From contig NZ_LMFB01000041.1 in NCBI RefSeq assembly GCF_001426685.1, positions 97,537-161,536 of the forward strand: a stretch of 64,000 bases of DNA, read 5' to 3'. The notes under the pieces are model-generated. The model was not told where the DNA came from. It saw only the letters and a program-made list of their open reading frames with translations, and made no database searches. Each line of letters begins with the position of its first letter. Within the stretch, counting starts at the first letter, position 1. This stretch comes from Rhizobium sp. Root483D2. Lineage in GTDB: Bacteria > Pseudomonadota > Alphaproteobacteria > Rhizobiales > Rhizobiaceae. Below are positions 27,882 through 37,667 of this stretch, in pieces. The translations under genes and the position numbers were made by a program.

Positions 27882-28910
27882 TCACCGCAGCGACAGCGGA
27901 ATATTGTAGGGCGTGATGACCTCGACGGCGGAGAGGCGGGCGATGCCGGGTGCCGTAACCGCGCTGCGGCGGCCGATGATGGCCCGGAAGACGGTGCGCA
28001 CGTCGGCTTTCAGGTCGTGATGCAGGACGAAATGGATTTTTCCGTTGCGCAGCAAGTCGAGATTTCCGCTGTCGAGATCATGGGCCAGGAACACGGCGCA
28101 TGTCCGGTTCGCTTGCGCAAAGGCAGAAAGCACTGCGCGATTGCCGCCGCCGATCGAATAGACGGCGTTGATGCCGGGATGGGCTGAAAGCGCTGCCGTT
28201 ACCAGAGCACCCGTCGCATCGTCGCGGCCGAGACCCTCGCTGATTTCGACGATGCCGATCGACGGATAGCGGTCGCGCAAGGTGCGGCGAAAGCCGATTT
28301 CGCGTTCTTCTTCGCCCCGGAACCGGCTGCTCGACAGGGTTGCCAGCACCGTGGCCGGCTGGCCGGAGAAACGTTCGCCGATCAGGTAGGCTGCGGTTTC
28401 GCCCGCTGCCCTGTTGTCCGCCCCGGCATAGGCGGTGCGCGGCGCGTTGGGCAGATCGGTGACCAGCGTGACCACGGGAATGCCGGATTGTTCGAGCCGC
28501 GCGACGGCGGCGCTGATCTCGGGCACATCCGGCGCTTTGAGCACCACACCGTCGGTGCCGCGCAGGCGTATCCGGTCGAGCAACTGGACAATGTCGCCCG
28601 GCCGCATCATTTCGGCGAAATGGAAGCGGGAGCGGAAGATCGTCGGCAGGAATGTCAGGCTTTCGCTCTCGAACGCATCGCGCACCGTGTCGGTGAACCG
28701 GTCGGGGGCCTCCATGACGATATCGATGCCAAACTTGCGTCCCTGGATTTCGACGCCCGCCTGCTGTTTTTCCAGCTCGCGGATGGCGGCGCGCACGCGC
28801 AGTTCCGTCTGTTTCCGCACGCCCGCACGTTCGTTGAGCACGCGATCGACCGTGGCAGCGCTCAATCCGGCCTGAAAGGCGATGTCCTTGACCAGAAACT
28901 CGTGCGCCAT
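27882..28910 (-). CDS. LacI-family transcriptional regulator
   Basis: Sugar-type repressor (342 aa). The N-terminal helix-turn-helix reads VKDIAFQAGLSAATVDRVLNERAGV, with hinge helix just after, and the C-terminal periplasmic-binding-like domain senses an effector (for example AYAGADNRAAGETAAYLIGERF and FLAHDLDSGNLDLLRNGKI). It is divergent from the PhyH-type dioxygenase and SDR genes and is probably their regulator. The ligand is unknown, but a sugar, polyol or related acid would be usual. Confidence 0.92.
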   Translation of the reverse strand: MAHEFLVKDIAFQAGLSAATVDRVLNERAGVRKQTELRVRAAIRELEKQQAGVEIQGRKFGIDIVMEAPDRFTDTVRDAFESESLTFLPTIFRSRFHFAEMMRPGDIVQLLDRIRLRGTDGVVLKAPDVPEISAAVARLEQSGIPVVTLVTDLPNAPRTAYAGADNRAAGETAAYLIGERFSGQPATVLATLSSSRFRGEEEREIGFRRTLRDRYPSIGIVEISEGLGRDDATGALVTAALSAHPGINAVYSIGGGNRAVLSAFAQANRTCAVFLAHDLDSGNLDLLRNGKIHFVLHHDLKADVRTVFRAIIGRRSAVTAPGIARLSAVEVITPYNIPLSLR

Positions 28911-29015
28911 CGCGGCTCCGTTCTGATGGTTTTTTGATGGGTTTCTGCTCTATATCAGCTTTTGTCCCCGCGTATAGTGCTGGCAACGACAGAGATCCGG
29001 TGGGAGGAAAACGGG

Positions 29016-30209
29016 ATGAAGACCGACAACAATATCAAGCAGCGCGCCGACCGCGTCTGGCTGACGGAGGCCAGCTGCGATCTGGAGGATTTCCGGGCCG
29101 AGGTGGAGCGCACGGTGTCGCTTGCCGACTATCCGCATGCTGAGCGCGCCGAGAAGAACGTTCTGATCTACAATGGCGCCAGCGTGCTGAAGGCGGCCGC
29201 CACCCCCGACGGGCGCCGGGCGGTGCTGGCTGAGATCTGCGAGGCCTTTGCGACCGGGCCGGGCGTCATCGTCTTGAAGCAAGCTTTCGAGGACACGGCC
29301 GTGATCGATGCGGCCAGCGGCATTTTCGACGATATTATCAACGAACAGCACCGCACCAATAGCGGCGGCGGCGATCATTTTGCCAAGCCGGGGGCCAATG
29401 ACCGCATCTGGAATTCGCTGGAAAAGCATTGCCTGCGTGCGCCGGAGAATTTTGCCGCCTATTACGGTAATGCGCTGATCGCCTTGGTCAGCGAAGCCTG
29501 GCTTGGGCCGGGCTACCAAATGACCGCGCAGGTCAACCGGGTCAATCCGGGCGGTGCGGCGCAATCGGCGCACCGGGATTACCATCTCGGTTTTCAGTCC
29601 TCCGCAGTGATCGAGCAGTTTCCGGCGCATGTTCACCGGCTGTCGCCGGTCCTGACGCTGCAGGGCGCCGTTGCCCATTGCGACATGCCGCTGGAAAGCG
29701 GGCCGACCTTGTTCCTGCCGTTCAGCCAGACTTATGTGCCCGGCTATCTGGCGCTGAAACGTCCGGAGTTCCGTGCGTATTTCGATGAGCACCATGTTCA
29801 ACTGCCCTTGGAAAAGGGTGATCTGGTATTCTTCAATCCAGCGCTGTTTCACGCCGCAGGAACCAATCGCTCCGAGGGTATCAAGCGGGTGGCGAACCTC
29901 CTGCAGGTGTCCTCCGCCTTTGGCCGGGCGATGGAGACGGTCAACCGGGAGCGCATGAGCGGCGTTCTCTATCCTGCCTTGAAGGCAATGCTTGCGCACG
30001 GCCGGCTGTCCGCAGCGCAAGCGGCGTGCGCTATTGCCTCCTGCGCCGAGGGCTATTCCTTCCCGACCAATCTCGACCGCGATCCGCCGGTCGGCGGGCT
30101 TGCGCCGAAGACGCAGGCGCAGTTGATGCATGAGGCGCTGTCAGGCAACTGGGAGGAGGCGCAGTTTACGAAGGCACTTGCGGACCAGTCGGAGAAGAAG
30201 CTCAGTTAG
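29016..30209 (+). CDS. Phytanoyl-CoA dioxygenase (PhyH)-family Fe(II)/2-oxoglutarate oxygenase
   Basis: Probable non-haem iron oxygenase of 397 aa. The HxD pair of the iron site is SAHRDYHLG, and the distal His is FFNPALFHAAGTNRS, with the nearby Arg for 2-oxoglutarate in IKRVANLLQ. It starts at the ATG of MKTDNN after TGGGAGGAAAACGGG. It lies opposite a LacI regulator and 87 bp before an SDR gene, so the two enzymes may act in sequence on one small molecule. The substrate is unknown; relatives hydroxylate lipids, ectoine or amino-acid derivatives. Confidence 0.85.
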   Translation: MKTDNNIKQRADRVWLTEASCDLEDFRAEVERTVSLADYPHAERAEKNVLIYNGASVLKAAATPDGRRAVLAEICEAFATGPGVIVLKQAFEDTAVIDAASGIFDDIINEQHRTNSGGGDHFAKPGANDRIWNSLEKHCLRAPENFAAYYGNALIALVSEAWLGPGYQMTAQVNRVNPGGAAQSAHRDYHLGFQSSAVIEQFPAHVHRLSPVLTLQGAVAHCDMPLESGPTLFLPFSQTYVPGYLALKRPEFRAYFDEHHVQLPLEKGDLVFFNPALFHAAGTNRSEGIKRVANLLQVSSAFGRAMETVNRERMSGVLYPALKAMLAHGRLSAAQAACAIASCAEGYSFPTNLDRDPPVGGLAPKTQAQLMHEALSGNWEEAQFTKALADQSEKKLS

Positions 30210-30231
30210 AGCCACCACATCTTGCAATTTG

Positions 30232-30264
30232 AACTCCTGCCCGGATGCCGGGCGGGAGTTTTTT
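30232..30264 (+). terminator. Terminator between the PhyH and SDR genes
   Basis: AACTCCTGCCCGG and CCGGGCGGGAGTT pair with a single mismatch across a 3-nt loop, followed by a T run. It sits between two same-strand genes, so the SDR gene is either transcribed separately or through partial read-through. Confidence 0.8.
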
Positions 30265-30296
30265 GACATCAGCGACATCGAAACGGAGGAAATAGG

Positions 30297-31118
30297 ATGA
30301 GCAATGACCATGGCCGTCTGGACGGCAAAATCGCGATCGTGACCGGGGGGACGCAAGGGCTGGGGGCAACGATCGCGACGCTGTTTGCCGAGCGCGGTGC
30401 GGCCGGCATCGTCATCTGCGGGCGCAATGCCATCAAGGGCGAGGCCAAGGCCGAAGAGATCGGCAAGGCGACCGGCACCAAGGTCGTCTACGTGCAGGCC
30501 GATCTCGAACAGGTGGAGGATGCGCGCAAGGTTGTGGCTGCCTGCGACAGTGCGTTTGGCCGCGTCGATGCGCTGGTCAATGCGGCGGCGATCACCGATC
30601 GCGGCACGATCCTCGATACAAGCCCGGAGTTGTTCGACCGGATGTTTGCCGTCAATGTGCGCGCGCCGTTCTTCCTGATGCAGGAGGCGATCAACGTGAT
30701 GCGCCGGGAAAAGATCGAGGGCACCATCGTCAATATCGGCTCGATGTCGGCTAAGGCTGGTCAGCCGTTCATCGCAGCTTATTGCGCCTCCAAGGGCGCC
30801 TTGGAAACGCTGACCAAGAACACCGCCTATGCCGTGTTGCGCAACCGGATCCGCGTCAATGGCCTCAATATCGGCTGGATGGCCTCTGAAGGCGAAGATC
30901 GCATCCAGCGGGAATATCACGGTGCAGCCAGCGACTGGCTGGACAAGGCTGCGGCAAGCCAGCCGTTTGGCCGTCTGGTCGATCCGGCCGAGGTGGCGCG
31001 GGCCTGCGCCTATCTGTCATCTGGTGAATCCGGCCTGATGACCGGCTCGGTGATCTGCTTTGACCAGTCGATCTGGGGTGCCTATGACGGCTCGCCGCAT
31101 CCGGTTGCCGCGATTTGA
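30297..31118 (+). CDS. Short-chain dehydrogenase/reductase
   Basis: NAD(P)-dependent oxidoreductase (273 aa) with all classical SDR motifs: TGGTQGLGA (cofactor loop), NAAAITD, catalytic Ser in NIGSMSAKA, and Y-x3-K in AYCASKGAL. After the active site comes RVNGLNIGWMASEGEDRIQREYHG, an extended loop over the substrate. The ribosome site is GGAGGAAATAGG. Context beside a LacI regulator and a 2-oxoglutarate oxygenase suggests sugar or polyol-derivative metabolism. The substrate is not known. Confidence 0.9.
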   Translation: MSNDHGRLDGKIAIVTGGTQGLGATIATLFAERGAAGIVICGRNAIKGEAKAEEIGKATGTKVVYVQADLEQVEDARKVVAACDSAFGRVDALVNAAAITDRGTILDTSPELFDRMFAVNVRAPFFLMQEAINVMRREKIEGTIVNIGSMSAKAGQPFIAAYCASKGALETLTKNTAYAVLRNRIRVNGLNIGWMASEGEDRIQREYHGAASDWLDKAAASQPFGRLVDPAEVARACAYLSSGESGLMTGSVICFDQSIWGAYDGSPHPVAAI

Positions 31119-31168
31119 CGGGATCAGGGTGGGCCGTCTTGCATTTGGCGGCCCGCCATGCCCATATC

Positions 31169-32111
<943 letters not shown>

Positions 32112-33224
32112 TCAATTCGTCTGCTGCTGCTGGTAGCCGGGGCCGGCGGGATGCCTGAGGTCGATCGAGGTTTCCTGCGATGGCAGGAAGCTGGGGCCGA
32201 CGACGCGAACCTTGTTGTCCTGCGGATTGTAAGGCCGGTCCGCAACGGTGTTTTTCACCTGCGTTGCCTCAGTGTCCTGCGTCTTCTTGGTGGCGCGCAG
32301 ATCGACGACGCCCTTGCCGTTGTCGGGCGTGCTCTGCTGGATGGCGGTTTGACCCAGCGGACGGCAGCCGCACTGGCCGTTCTGGCTGCGGTCGCGGGTC
32401 TTGTAGGCAAATGCCGAGGGCAGGTCGGCATAGGGCTCGCCGGTGGCGGCCGACACCATCTGGTCGGTCTCTTCGGTCGTCAGCGCGTGATAATACAGCG
32501 CCGTCTCTGCGCCCGGGCACCGCTGCCGGCAGGTTTCCGCATCGCGCTGGAAATCGGCGGGTGAGGCATCGGACGAAATCGGGAAGAACGAGCCGTCGCA
32601 GGTGCGCACGCAGAGCGTCCGGAAACTTCCGGTGGCTCCGGGGCCGTAGTTGTCATGCGGCGTGGTGAAGTCGGTATCGCTGCCGCGCATGTCATCGTAA
32701 CCGTCGCTGATCGGCGGCAGGCCGTTCAGGATATTGCGGTGGGCTTCCGGCTCTTCAATGGCGGCTTCCAGAACCTCGTCCTGATCGTCAAAGCAGCGAT
32801 TGACGGCAAGGGCGGCCTCGATGCGGCGGCGGATGACGTCGCTGTCGCTTCCCGTCACCAGGCTTTGGCGGCGGGCCTTCAGCGTTTGAAGATCCATTTC
32901 CATCTGCGAGATTTCAGCGCTGAGGCTATCGCAGGCGTCTTCATTCGGACCGCCGACAATGATGACGCTGCCCGAACTGCAGCCCATCCGCCTGAGATCG
33001 CTGCGCGCCTGACGCAGGTCGAGATTCTGGCGGGAGATTGCGCCGGTATAGTCGCGCACATTGGCATTGGAGGCGACGATCCTCGGCAGGCTGGCAAGAC
33101 GGGCATTCAGCCGTTCACACACCGCCGAGGCGCTGGCGGTTGCCGTCATGGCCAGAAGAAGCGGAGCGATCAGCGCCGCAGTGGATATCGAACGGAAAAT
33201 CACGTGTTTCTCTCGCCTGAGCAT
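32112..33224 (-). CDS. DUF2865 secreted protein
   Basis: Periplasmic protein of about 370 aa from the ATG of MLRREKHV, with signal peptide (FRSISTAALIAPLLLAMTATAS). A helical region (LRQARSDLRRMGC and MEMDLQTLKARRQSL) precedes the DUF2865 domain: FRTLCVRTCDGSFFPIS, then CRQRCPGAETALYYH, then QNGQCGCRPLG. The many cysteines could form disulfides. The family is almost confined to Rhizobiales and has no known function. It is convergent with bluB and downstream on the same strand of the luxR/luxI pair. Confidence 0.9.
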   Translation of the reverse strand: MLRREKHVIFRSISTAALIAPLLLAMTATASASAVCERLNARLASLPRIVASNANVRDYTGAISRQNLDLRQARSDLRRMGCSSGSVIIVGGPNEDACDSLSAEISQMEMDLQTLKARRQSLVTGSDSDVIRRRIEAALAVNRCFDDQDEVLEAAIEEPEAHRNILNGLPPISDGYDDMRGSDTDFTTPHDNYGPGATGSFRTLCVRTCDGSFFPISSDASPADFQRDAETCRQRCPGAETALYYHALTTEETDQMVSAATGEPYADLPSAFAYKTRDRSQNGQCGCRPLGQTAIQQSTPDNGKGVVDLRATKKTQDTEATQVKNTVADRPYNPQDNKVRVVGPSFLPSQETSIDLRHPAGPGYQQQQTN

Positions 33225-33396
33225 ACCGGCTCCCTGCCGGGTGCGAAGGAACATCCTCGCACTCTGACTTTTTGCCCATCATAGCGTCATTCGGCGCTGC
33301 TGCAACGCAGTCTCGTTGCCAGCGTTAACGGGAAGCGGGAGATAAATGCGGGGCGAGGCGGGAGAGCCACAATCGGCGGCTCTCCCGGATATCCGG

Positions 33397-34041
33397 TCAT
33401 GCCGCCCGGGCGGTTTCAAGCGACATTGGCCGCTCCAGCACCGAACCGCCGATTTCGGCGACAGTTTTCATCTGCTCCAGAAGGCCGGTTGTGACCTCCC
33501 AGGCAACGGCAACGGCAAACACCGAGCCGATCCGCTGCGGTTCGCCGATGCGCTCGCCAGGGCAGCCCATGCGCCGGAACATGCGCTCCAGGAAGACATC
33601 GGTGACGGTGACGATATGGCTGAGGCCGGAGGACAGGCCGAGCTCTCCGACGCCGCACATCAGCTCCGCCGCTGCGATCGTCACCTGGTTGGAGCCGCGA
33701 TCCTGCGAGATGGCCGGATCGATGCAGAAGCGGCTGGATTCCCAGATGGAGGCGCTGCGCACCTGCGGATTGTCGCCGAGCAGGATCGGAAACGTATCAT
33801 CCAGCATGTTCGGTCCGAGCGTCGGCAGCAGCCGCAACGCGCCGCGCAGACGGCCCGTCTGGTCCGAATAGGACATGACATAGAGCGGATTGGCGTCGTC
33901 GTAGTGATCGATTTCCCAATCGCCACGCAGCGAAACGTCCCATTTCAGCAGGTCGTGAAAGACGCGCTTGCGCAGCCGGAACATGGCATCGAGGTCGCCG
34001 GGATTCTGCTTGCCGGTGTTGCGGTTGAAAATCCTGATCAT
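33397..34041 (-). CDS. Acyl-homoserine-lactone synthase (LuxI family)
   Basis: Makes an AHL signal from acyl-ACP and S-adenosylmethionine. With the start at MIRIFNR (ribosome site CAGGAG), the residues conserved in LuxI proteins fall almost exactly at the usual numbers: R24, F28, W34, D45, D48, R70, F84, E101 and R104. Length is 214 aa. The acyl chain length cannot be predicted here. The gene lies 198 bp downstream of a LuxR-type gene on the same strand, with a lux-box-like dyad about 60 bp before the start, which suggests positive feedback. Confidence 0.93.
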   Translation of the reverse strand: MIRIFNRNTGKQNPGDLDAMFRLRKRVFHDLLKWDVSLRGDWEIDHYDDANPLYVMSYSDQTGRLRGALRLLPTLGPNMLDDTFPILLGDNPQVRSASIWESSRFCIDPAISQDRGSNQVTIAAAELMCGVGELGLSSGLSHIVTVTDVFLERMFRRMGCPGERIGEPQRIGSVFAVAVAWEVTTGLLEQMKTVAEIGGSVLERPMSLETARAA

Positions 34042-34101
34042 GGTTTGCTCCTGTGTTGATGGTTCAGGAGCAAATGCTGTCAAATTTTATGGGTTGGCAT
34101 A

Positions 34102-34120
34102 ACTGTCGGTAGTGACAGGT
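34102..34120. promoter_or_regulatory. lux-box-like dyad upstream of luxI-type gene
   Basis: CTGTC and GACAG form an inverted repeat with a 6-bp spacer, and flanking bases A-A/T-T extend it weakly, close to the lux-box pattern ACCTGT...ACAGGT. It lies about 61 bp upstream of the AHL synthase start, the right place for LuxR activation of a -35-less promoter. Confidence 0.55.
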
Positions 34121-34141
34121 TTCCAATGCACGCCAATGCGT

Positions 34142-34183
34142 TTCTCCTGATCGGAGGTCCAAAAGGACCTCCGATCAGGAGAA
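34142..34183. repeat. Perfect 19-bp inverted repeat between luxR- and luxI-type genes
   Basis: TTCTCCTGATCGGAGGTCC at 34142-34160 and its exact complement at 34165-34183 flank a 4-nt AAAA loop. In RNA this would be a very stable hairpin. It is followed by no T tract on either strand, so it is not a typical terminator. It starts 22 bp upstream of the lux-box-like dyad as read toward luxI. Confidence 0.9.
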
Positions 34184-34239
34184 GACGGAAAACAAGGGAT
34201 GAAGGGGCTTCGGGCTACGACGAACCCTTGCGGACGATG

Positions 34240-34977
34240 TCAGAAGGTGGGGATGAGATCGCGCCGGACGGCCTGGGCGACGGCCTGGCTGTTGGAGACG
34301 ACGTTCAGCTTTCGCCGGGCATTGGTCATGAAGAAGCGGACGGTGCGCTCCGAAATGCCAAGGATGGTGGCGATTTCCCAGTAGCTCTTGCCGGCGGCAG
34401 CCCAGCCGAGCACTTCGGTTTCCCGGTGGGTTAACGCCTTGGCGCATTCTTCGGGCGGCTGACACTCCTCGTCGCTTTCCAGCAGGGCGGCGTGGAAGAG
34501 ATTGGCCAGCAGTTGGAAATCGCGCAGGTGCAGACGCCTGTAGGCCGGCCATTCGTCGGCGGGGACATCGGCCTGGATTGCCAAAAAGGCCAGCCGCCGC
34601 GGCGGTGTGGCAAGCGGCAGGGTGACGCCGTCGAGCCCATGGCCGAGCTGCGTGGCCGAGGAGAAAAGGGGCTCGCTTTCGGGATGAAGCTTGCGCGCCG
34701 TTGCCCAATCCACGGGCCGCAAGCCGCCCATGGTCATGCGCAGGATCGGATCGATACGCTGGTATTGCTTGTCGATATAGGTTGAGAGGCTGCGGGCGCT
34801 GAACGTGTGGTGCAGCCTGTGGATAACCACACCGGCCGTCAGAATGCCGACGTCGAGGTAAAGCAGGTTTGCAATGCTGAAAGTGCTGCACATCAGGTCG
34901 AAAAACCGTGTCGGCTCAACGAGTTCCTCGTTTTCCATAATGTCCAGCAGGTCAAAGAATGCCTGTTGGTCAGCCAT
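34240..34977 (-). CDS. LuxR-family quorum-sensing regulator
   Basis: Two-domain regulator (245 aa). The N-terminal autoinducer-binding domain keeps Y67, D76, P77 and W91 at the spacing of TraR Y61, D70, P71 and W85; the tryptophan expected at TraR W57 is Ser63 here. The C-terminal LuxR helix-turn-helix is residues 182-226: LTHRETEVLGWAAAGKS, then EIATILGISERTVRFFMTNA. It precedes the AHL synthase gene and probably binds its product. Two small dyads lie upstream of its start. Confidence 0.92.
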   Translation of the reverse strand: MADQQAFFDLLDIMENEELVEPTRFFDLMCSTFSIANLLYLDVGILTAGVVIHRLHHTFSARSLSTYIDKQYQRIDPILRMTMGGLRPVDWATARKLHPESEPLFSSATQLGHGLDGVTLPLATPPRRLAFLAIQADVPADEWPAYRRLHLRDFQLLANLFHAALLESDEECQPPEECAKALTHRETEVLGWAAAGKSYWEIATILGISERTVRFFMTNARRKLNVVSNSQAVAQAVRRDLIPTF

Positions 34978-35055
34978 GCTACGATACCCTGTTATTTTGT
35001 GGGTTTCAGCATGATAACCGTTTCAGTCTTTGTCCAGTGCAATCTTTGGTTAACT

Positions 35056-35094
35056 GTGTATTTTTGATACACTAAACTATAAATTGCAGTTTAG
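35056..35094. promoter_or_regulatory. Two overlapping dyads upstream of the luxR-type gene
   Basis: GTGTAT-TTTTG-ATACAC occupies 35056-35072, and CTAAACT-N9-AGTTTAG occupies 35072-35094. They sit 79-117 bp upstream of the LuxR start in an AT-rich stretch. Either could be an operator; neither is a recognised lux box. Confidence 0.35.
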
Positions 35095-35110
35095 ATTGTG
35101 GATTTATTTT

Positions 35111-35148
35111 GATCAAACCGGTTTTTACGCCGGTTTGATCCGTTTTTT
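35111..35148 (+). terminator. Hairpin with T tract between luxR-type and malic enzyme genes
   Basis: GATCAAACCGG and CCGGTTTGATC form an 11-bp stem with an 8-nt loop, followed on the plus strand by CGTTTTTT. It immediately follows the malic enzyme stop codon on the minus strand, where it has only an A-rich tail, so its best terminator direction is toward the malic enzyme gene. Confidence 0.6.
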
Positions 35149-35149
35149 A

Positions 35150-37462
35150 CTAGGCGGGGTAGGAGGCTTCCACCACCGCCAGTGCGGCCATGTTGACCAC
35201 GCCGCGCGATGTGACCGATGGCGACAGGATATGCGCGGGCAGGGCCGTACCCAGAAGGATCGGTCCGACATGCAGGCTATCGGTCATGGTCTTGACGACG
35301 CCGAGCGTGATATTGGCTGCGTCGAGATTGGGGAAGACCAGGAGATTGGCCTCGCCGGCCAGTGTGCTGTTGGGCATAACGCGGCGGCGCAGGGCTTCCG
35401 AAATGGCGGAATCGCCGTGCATCTCGCCATCGGCCTCCAGATCGGGCGCCAGTTCCCGCACGATCTGCATGGCCTTGCGCATCTTGAAGGCGCTTTCCGA
35501 ATCCCGCGAGCCGAAATTCGAATGGGAGACCAGGGCCGCGCGCGGGGTAATGCCGAAGCGGCGGATTTCCTGGGCGGCCATGACCGTCTTCTGGGCGATT
35601 TCCTCGGCCGTCGGATTGAAGGTCACATAGGTATCGGTAAGGAAAGTCGCGCCGCGCTGCGAGATCAGCAGGCTGAGCGCGGAATAGTCCAGCACGCCCT
35701 CACGCTTGCCGATGATCTGCGAGACGGCGCGCAGATGGGCGCTGTAGCGTCCTTCGACGCCGCAGATGAGGGCATCGGCTTCGCCGCGCCGCACGGCAAG
35801 CGCGCCGATGACGGTCTGGTTGGTTCGAACGATGGTGCGGGCTGCTTCCGGAATGACGCCGAGGCGGCCGACCAGCGCGAAATAATCATCGACATAGTCG
35901 CGGAACCGGGGATCGCCTTCCGGATTGACGACTTCGAAATCCACGTCCGGGCGGATGCGCAGGCCGTAGCGTTTCAGGCGGGTTTCGATGATCTGCGGGC
36001 GGCCGATCAGGATCGGGCGGGCCGTGCCATCTTCCAAGAGTACCTGGGCGGCGCGCAGCACGCGCTCGTCCTCGCCTTCCGAAAAGATCACCCGGTTCTT
36101 CTGAGCATTCTTGGCGGCGGCAAAGATCGGCTTCATGATGAAGCCGGAGCGGAAGACGAAACGGTTGAGCTGATCGAGATAGGCGTCGAAATCGGTAATC
36201 GGCCGGTTGGCGACGCCGCTATCGGCGGCGGCCCTGGCAACAGCCGGCGCGATCCGCAGGATCAGGCGCTGGTCGAACGGCGAGGGGATCAGGTAGTCCG
36301 GGCCGAAGACCGGGGTTTCGCCGGAATAGGCGCGGGCGGCGACATCGGAAGGTTCTTCGCGGGCAAGAGCTGCGATGGCGCGCACGGCCGCCATCTTCAT
36401 TTCCTCGTTGATCGTACGGGCACCGCAATCGAGCGCGCCGCGGAAGATATAGGGGAAGCAGAGGACGTTGTTGACCTGGTTGGGAAAGTCCGAGCGGCCG
36501 GTGCAGATCATGGCGTCGGGGCGGGCTGCCCGCGCAACCTCCGGCATGATTTCGGGATTGGGGTTGGCGAGCGCCATGATCAGCGGCTTTTCCGCCATCT
36601 GGACCAGAAGTTCCGGCTTCAGAACGCCGGCGGCAGAGAGGCCGAGGAAGACGTCAGCACCGGCAATGCTGTCGGCCAGCACACGGTTGTCGCTATCTTG
36701 CGCATAGATCGACTTCCACTCGTCCATCAGCACTTCGCGGCCGGTATAGACGAGGCCTTCGAGATCGTGCACCCAGATATTTTGAAGCTCTGCGCCGAGC
36801 GTCACCAGAAGATTGAGGCAGGCGAGGGCTGCGGCACCGGCACCGGAGGTAACGATCTTCGCCTTGGCGATGTCCTTGCCGGCCAGCTCCAGGCCGTTGA
36901 GGATGGCGGCGGCAACGATGATTGCGGTTCCGTGCTGGTCGTCGTGGAAAACCGGAATATCCATCTTTTCGCGCAGGCGGCGTTCGACCTCGAAACATTC
37001 CGGCGCCTTGATGTCTTCCAGGTTGATGCCGCCGAAGGTCGGCTCCAGCGCCGAGATGACATTGACCATCTGGTCGATTTCAGGCGCATCGATCTCGATA
37101 TCGAAGACGTCGATACCGGCGAATTTCTTGAACAGGACGGCCTTGCCCTCCATGACCGGCTTGGAGGCGAGCGGGCCGATATTGCCAAGGCCCAGAACCG
37201 CCGTGCCGTTCGAGACGACGGCGACCAGATTGGCGCGCGCGGTATAGTCGGCAGCGGTTGCCGGATCGTCGCGTATGGCAAGGCAGGGGGCTGCAACGCC
37301 GGGGGAATAGGCAAGCGCCAGGTCGCGCTGGTTGCCAAGCGGCTTGGTCGGCTGGATCTCGAGCTTTCCTGGGCGCGGATAGCGGTGGAAAAACAGCGCC
37401 TGCTCGTCGAGGTCGCCGCTTGCTGGGGCCGCTGGGGTCTTGGCCTTGTCGCCGGTGCTCAT
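35150..37462 (-). CDS. NAD(P)-dependent malic enzyme with phosphotransacetylase-like C-terminal domain
   Basis: Decarboxylates malate to pyruvate; in rhizobia this supplies acetyl-CoA during growth on dicarboxylates. The 770-residue protein has the malic enzyme half ([29 protein letters not shown] with catalytic Lys and Asp, [13 protein letters not shown], and nucleotide loop [12 protein letters not shown]). The C-terminal half (from about 440) resembles phosphate acetyltransferase ([14 protein letters not shown]) but is thought to be regulatory. Rhizobia carry an NAD form (Dme) and an NADP form (Tme); the N-terminus [15 protein letters not shown] matches this family but I cannot tell which cofactor is preferred. 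Confidence 0.95.
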   Translation of the reverse strand: MSTGDKAKTPAAPASGDLDEQALFFHRYPRPGKLEIQPTKPLGNQRDLALAYSPGVAAPCLAIRDDPATAADYTARANLVAVVSNGTAVLGLGNIGPLASKPVMEGKAVLFKKFAGIDVFDIEIDAPEIDQMVNVISALEPTFGGINLEDIKAPECFEVERRLREKMDIPVFHDDQHGTAIIVAAAILNGLELAGKDIAKAKIVTSGAGAAALACLNLLVTLGAELQNIWVHDLEGLVYTGREVLMDEWKSIYAQDSDNRVLADSIAGADVFLGLSAAGVLKPELLVQMAEKPLIMALANPNPEIMPEVARAARPDAMICTGRSDFPNQVNNVLCFPYIFRGALDCGARTINEEMKMAAVRAIAALAREEPSDVAARAYSGETPVFGPDYLIPSPFDQRLILRIAPAVARAAADSGVANRPITDFDAYLDQLNRFVFRSGFIMKPIFAAAKNAQKNRVIFSEGEDERVLRAAQVLLEDGTARPILIGRPQIIETRLKRYGLRIRPDVDFEVVNPEGDPRFRDYVDDYFALVGRLGVIPEAARTIVRTNQTVIGALAVRRGEADALICGVEGRYSAHLRAVSQIIGKREGVLDYSALSLLISQRGATFLTDTYVTFNPTAEEIAQKTVMAAQEIRRFGITPRAALVSHSNFGSRDSESAFKMRKAMQIVRELAPDLEADGEMHGDSAISEALRRRVMPNSTLAGEANLLVFPNLDAANITLGVVKTMTDSLHVGPILLGTALPAHILSPSVTSRGVVNMAALAVVEASYPA

Positions 37463-37667
37463 ATCGTCATTCCCTACCTATTCGTCGCGGCTCTTTTTGC
37501 ATGAAAAGTCGGCTCCGTACAGTTTCGAAACGGGCGTTTATCCCCGGTTTTCGGGAACAGGTGTTTCTCCGGGCATGCCGCTGGTTCCACAGGCTGTCAT
37601 TATCCTGAAACAAGAGTCTGTTTTTGAAGGCTTACAAGAGAGGCACGACAGACCGTTGCGAGGCAGC

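Noticed and set aside
35084-37504. 806-codon plus-strand open frame
   Set aside because: Exact antisense of the malic enzyme gene, which has clear family motifs; the frame is a by-product of GC-rich codons.
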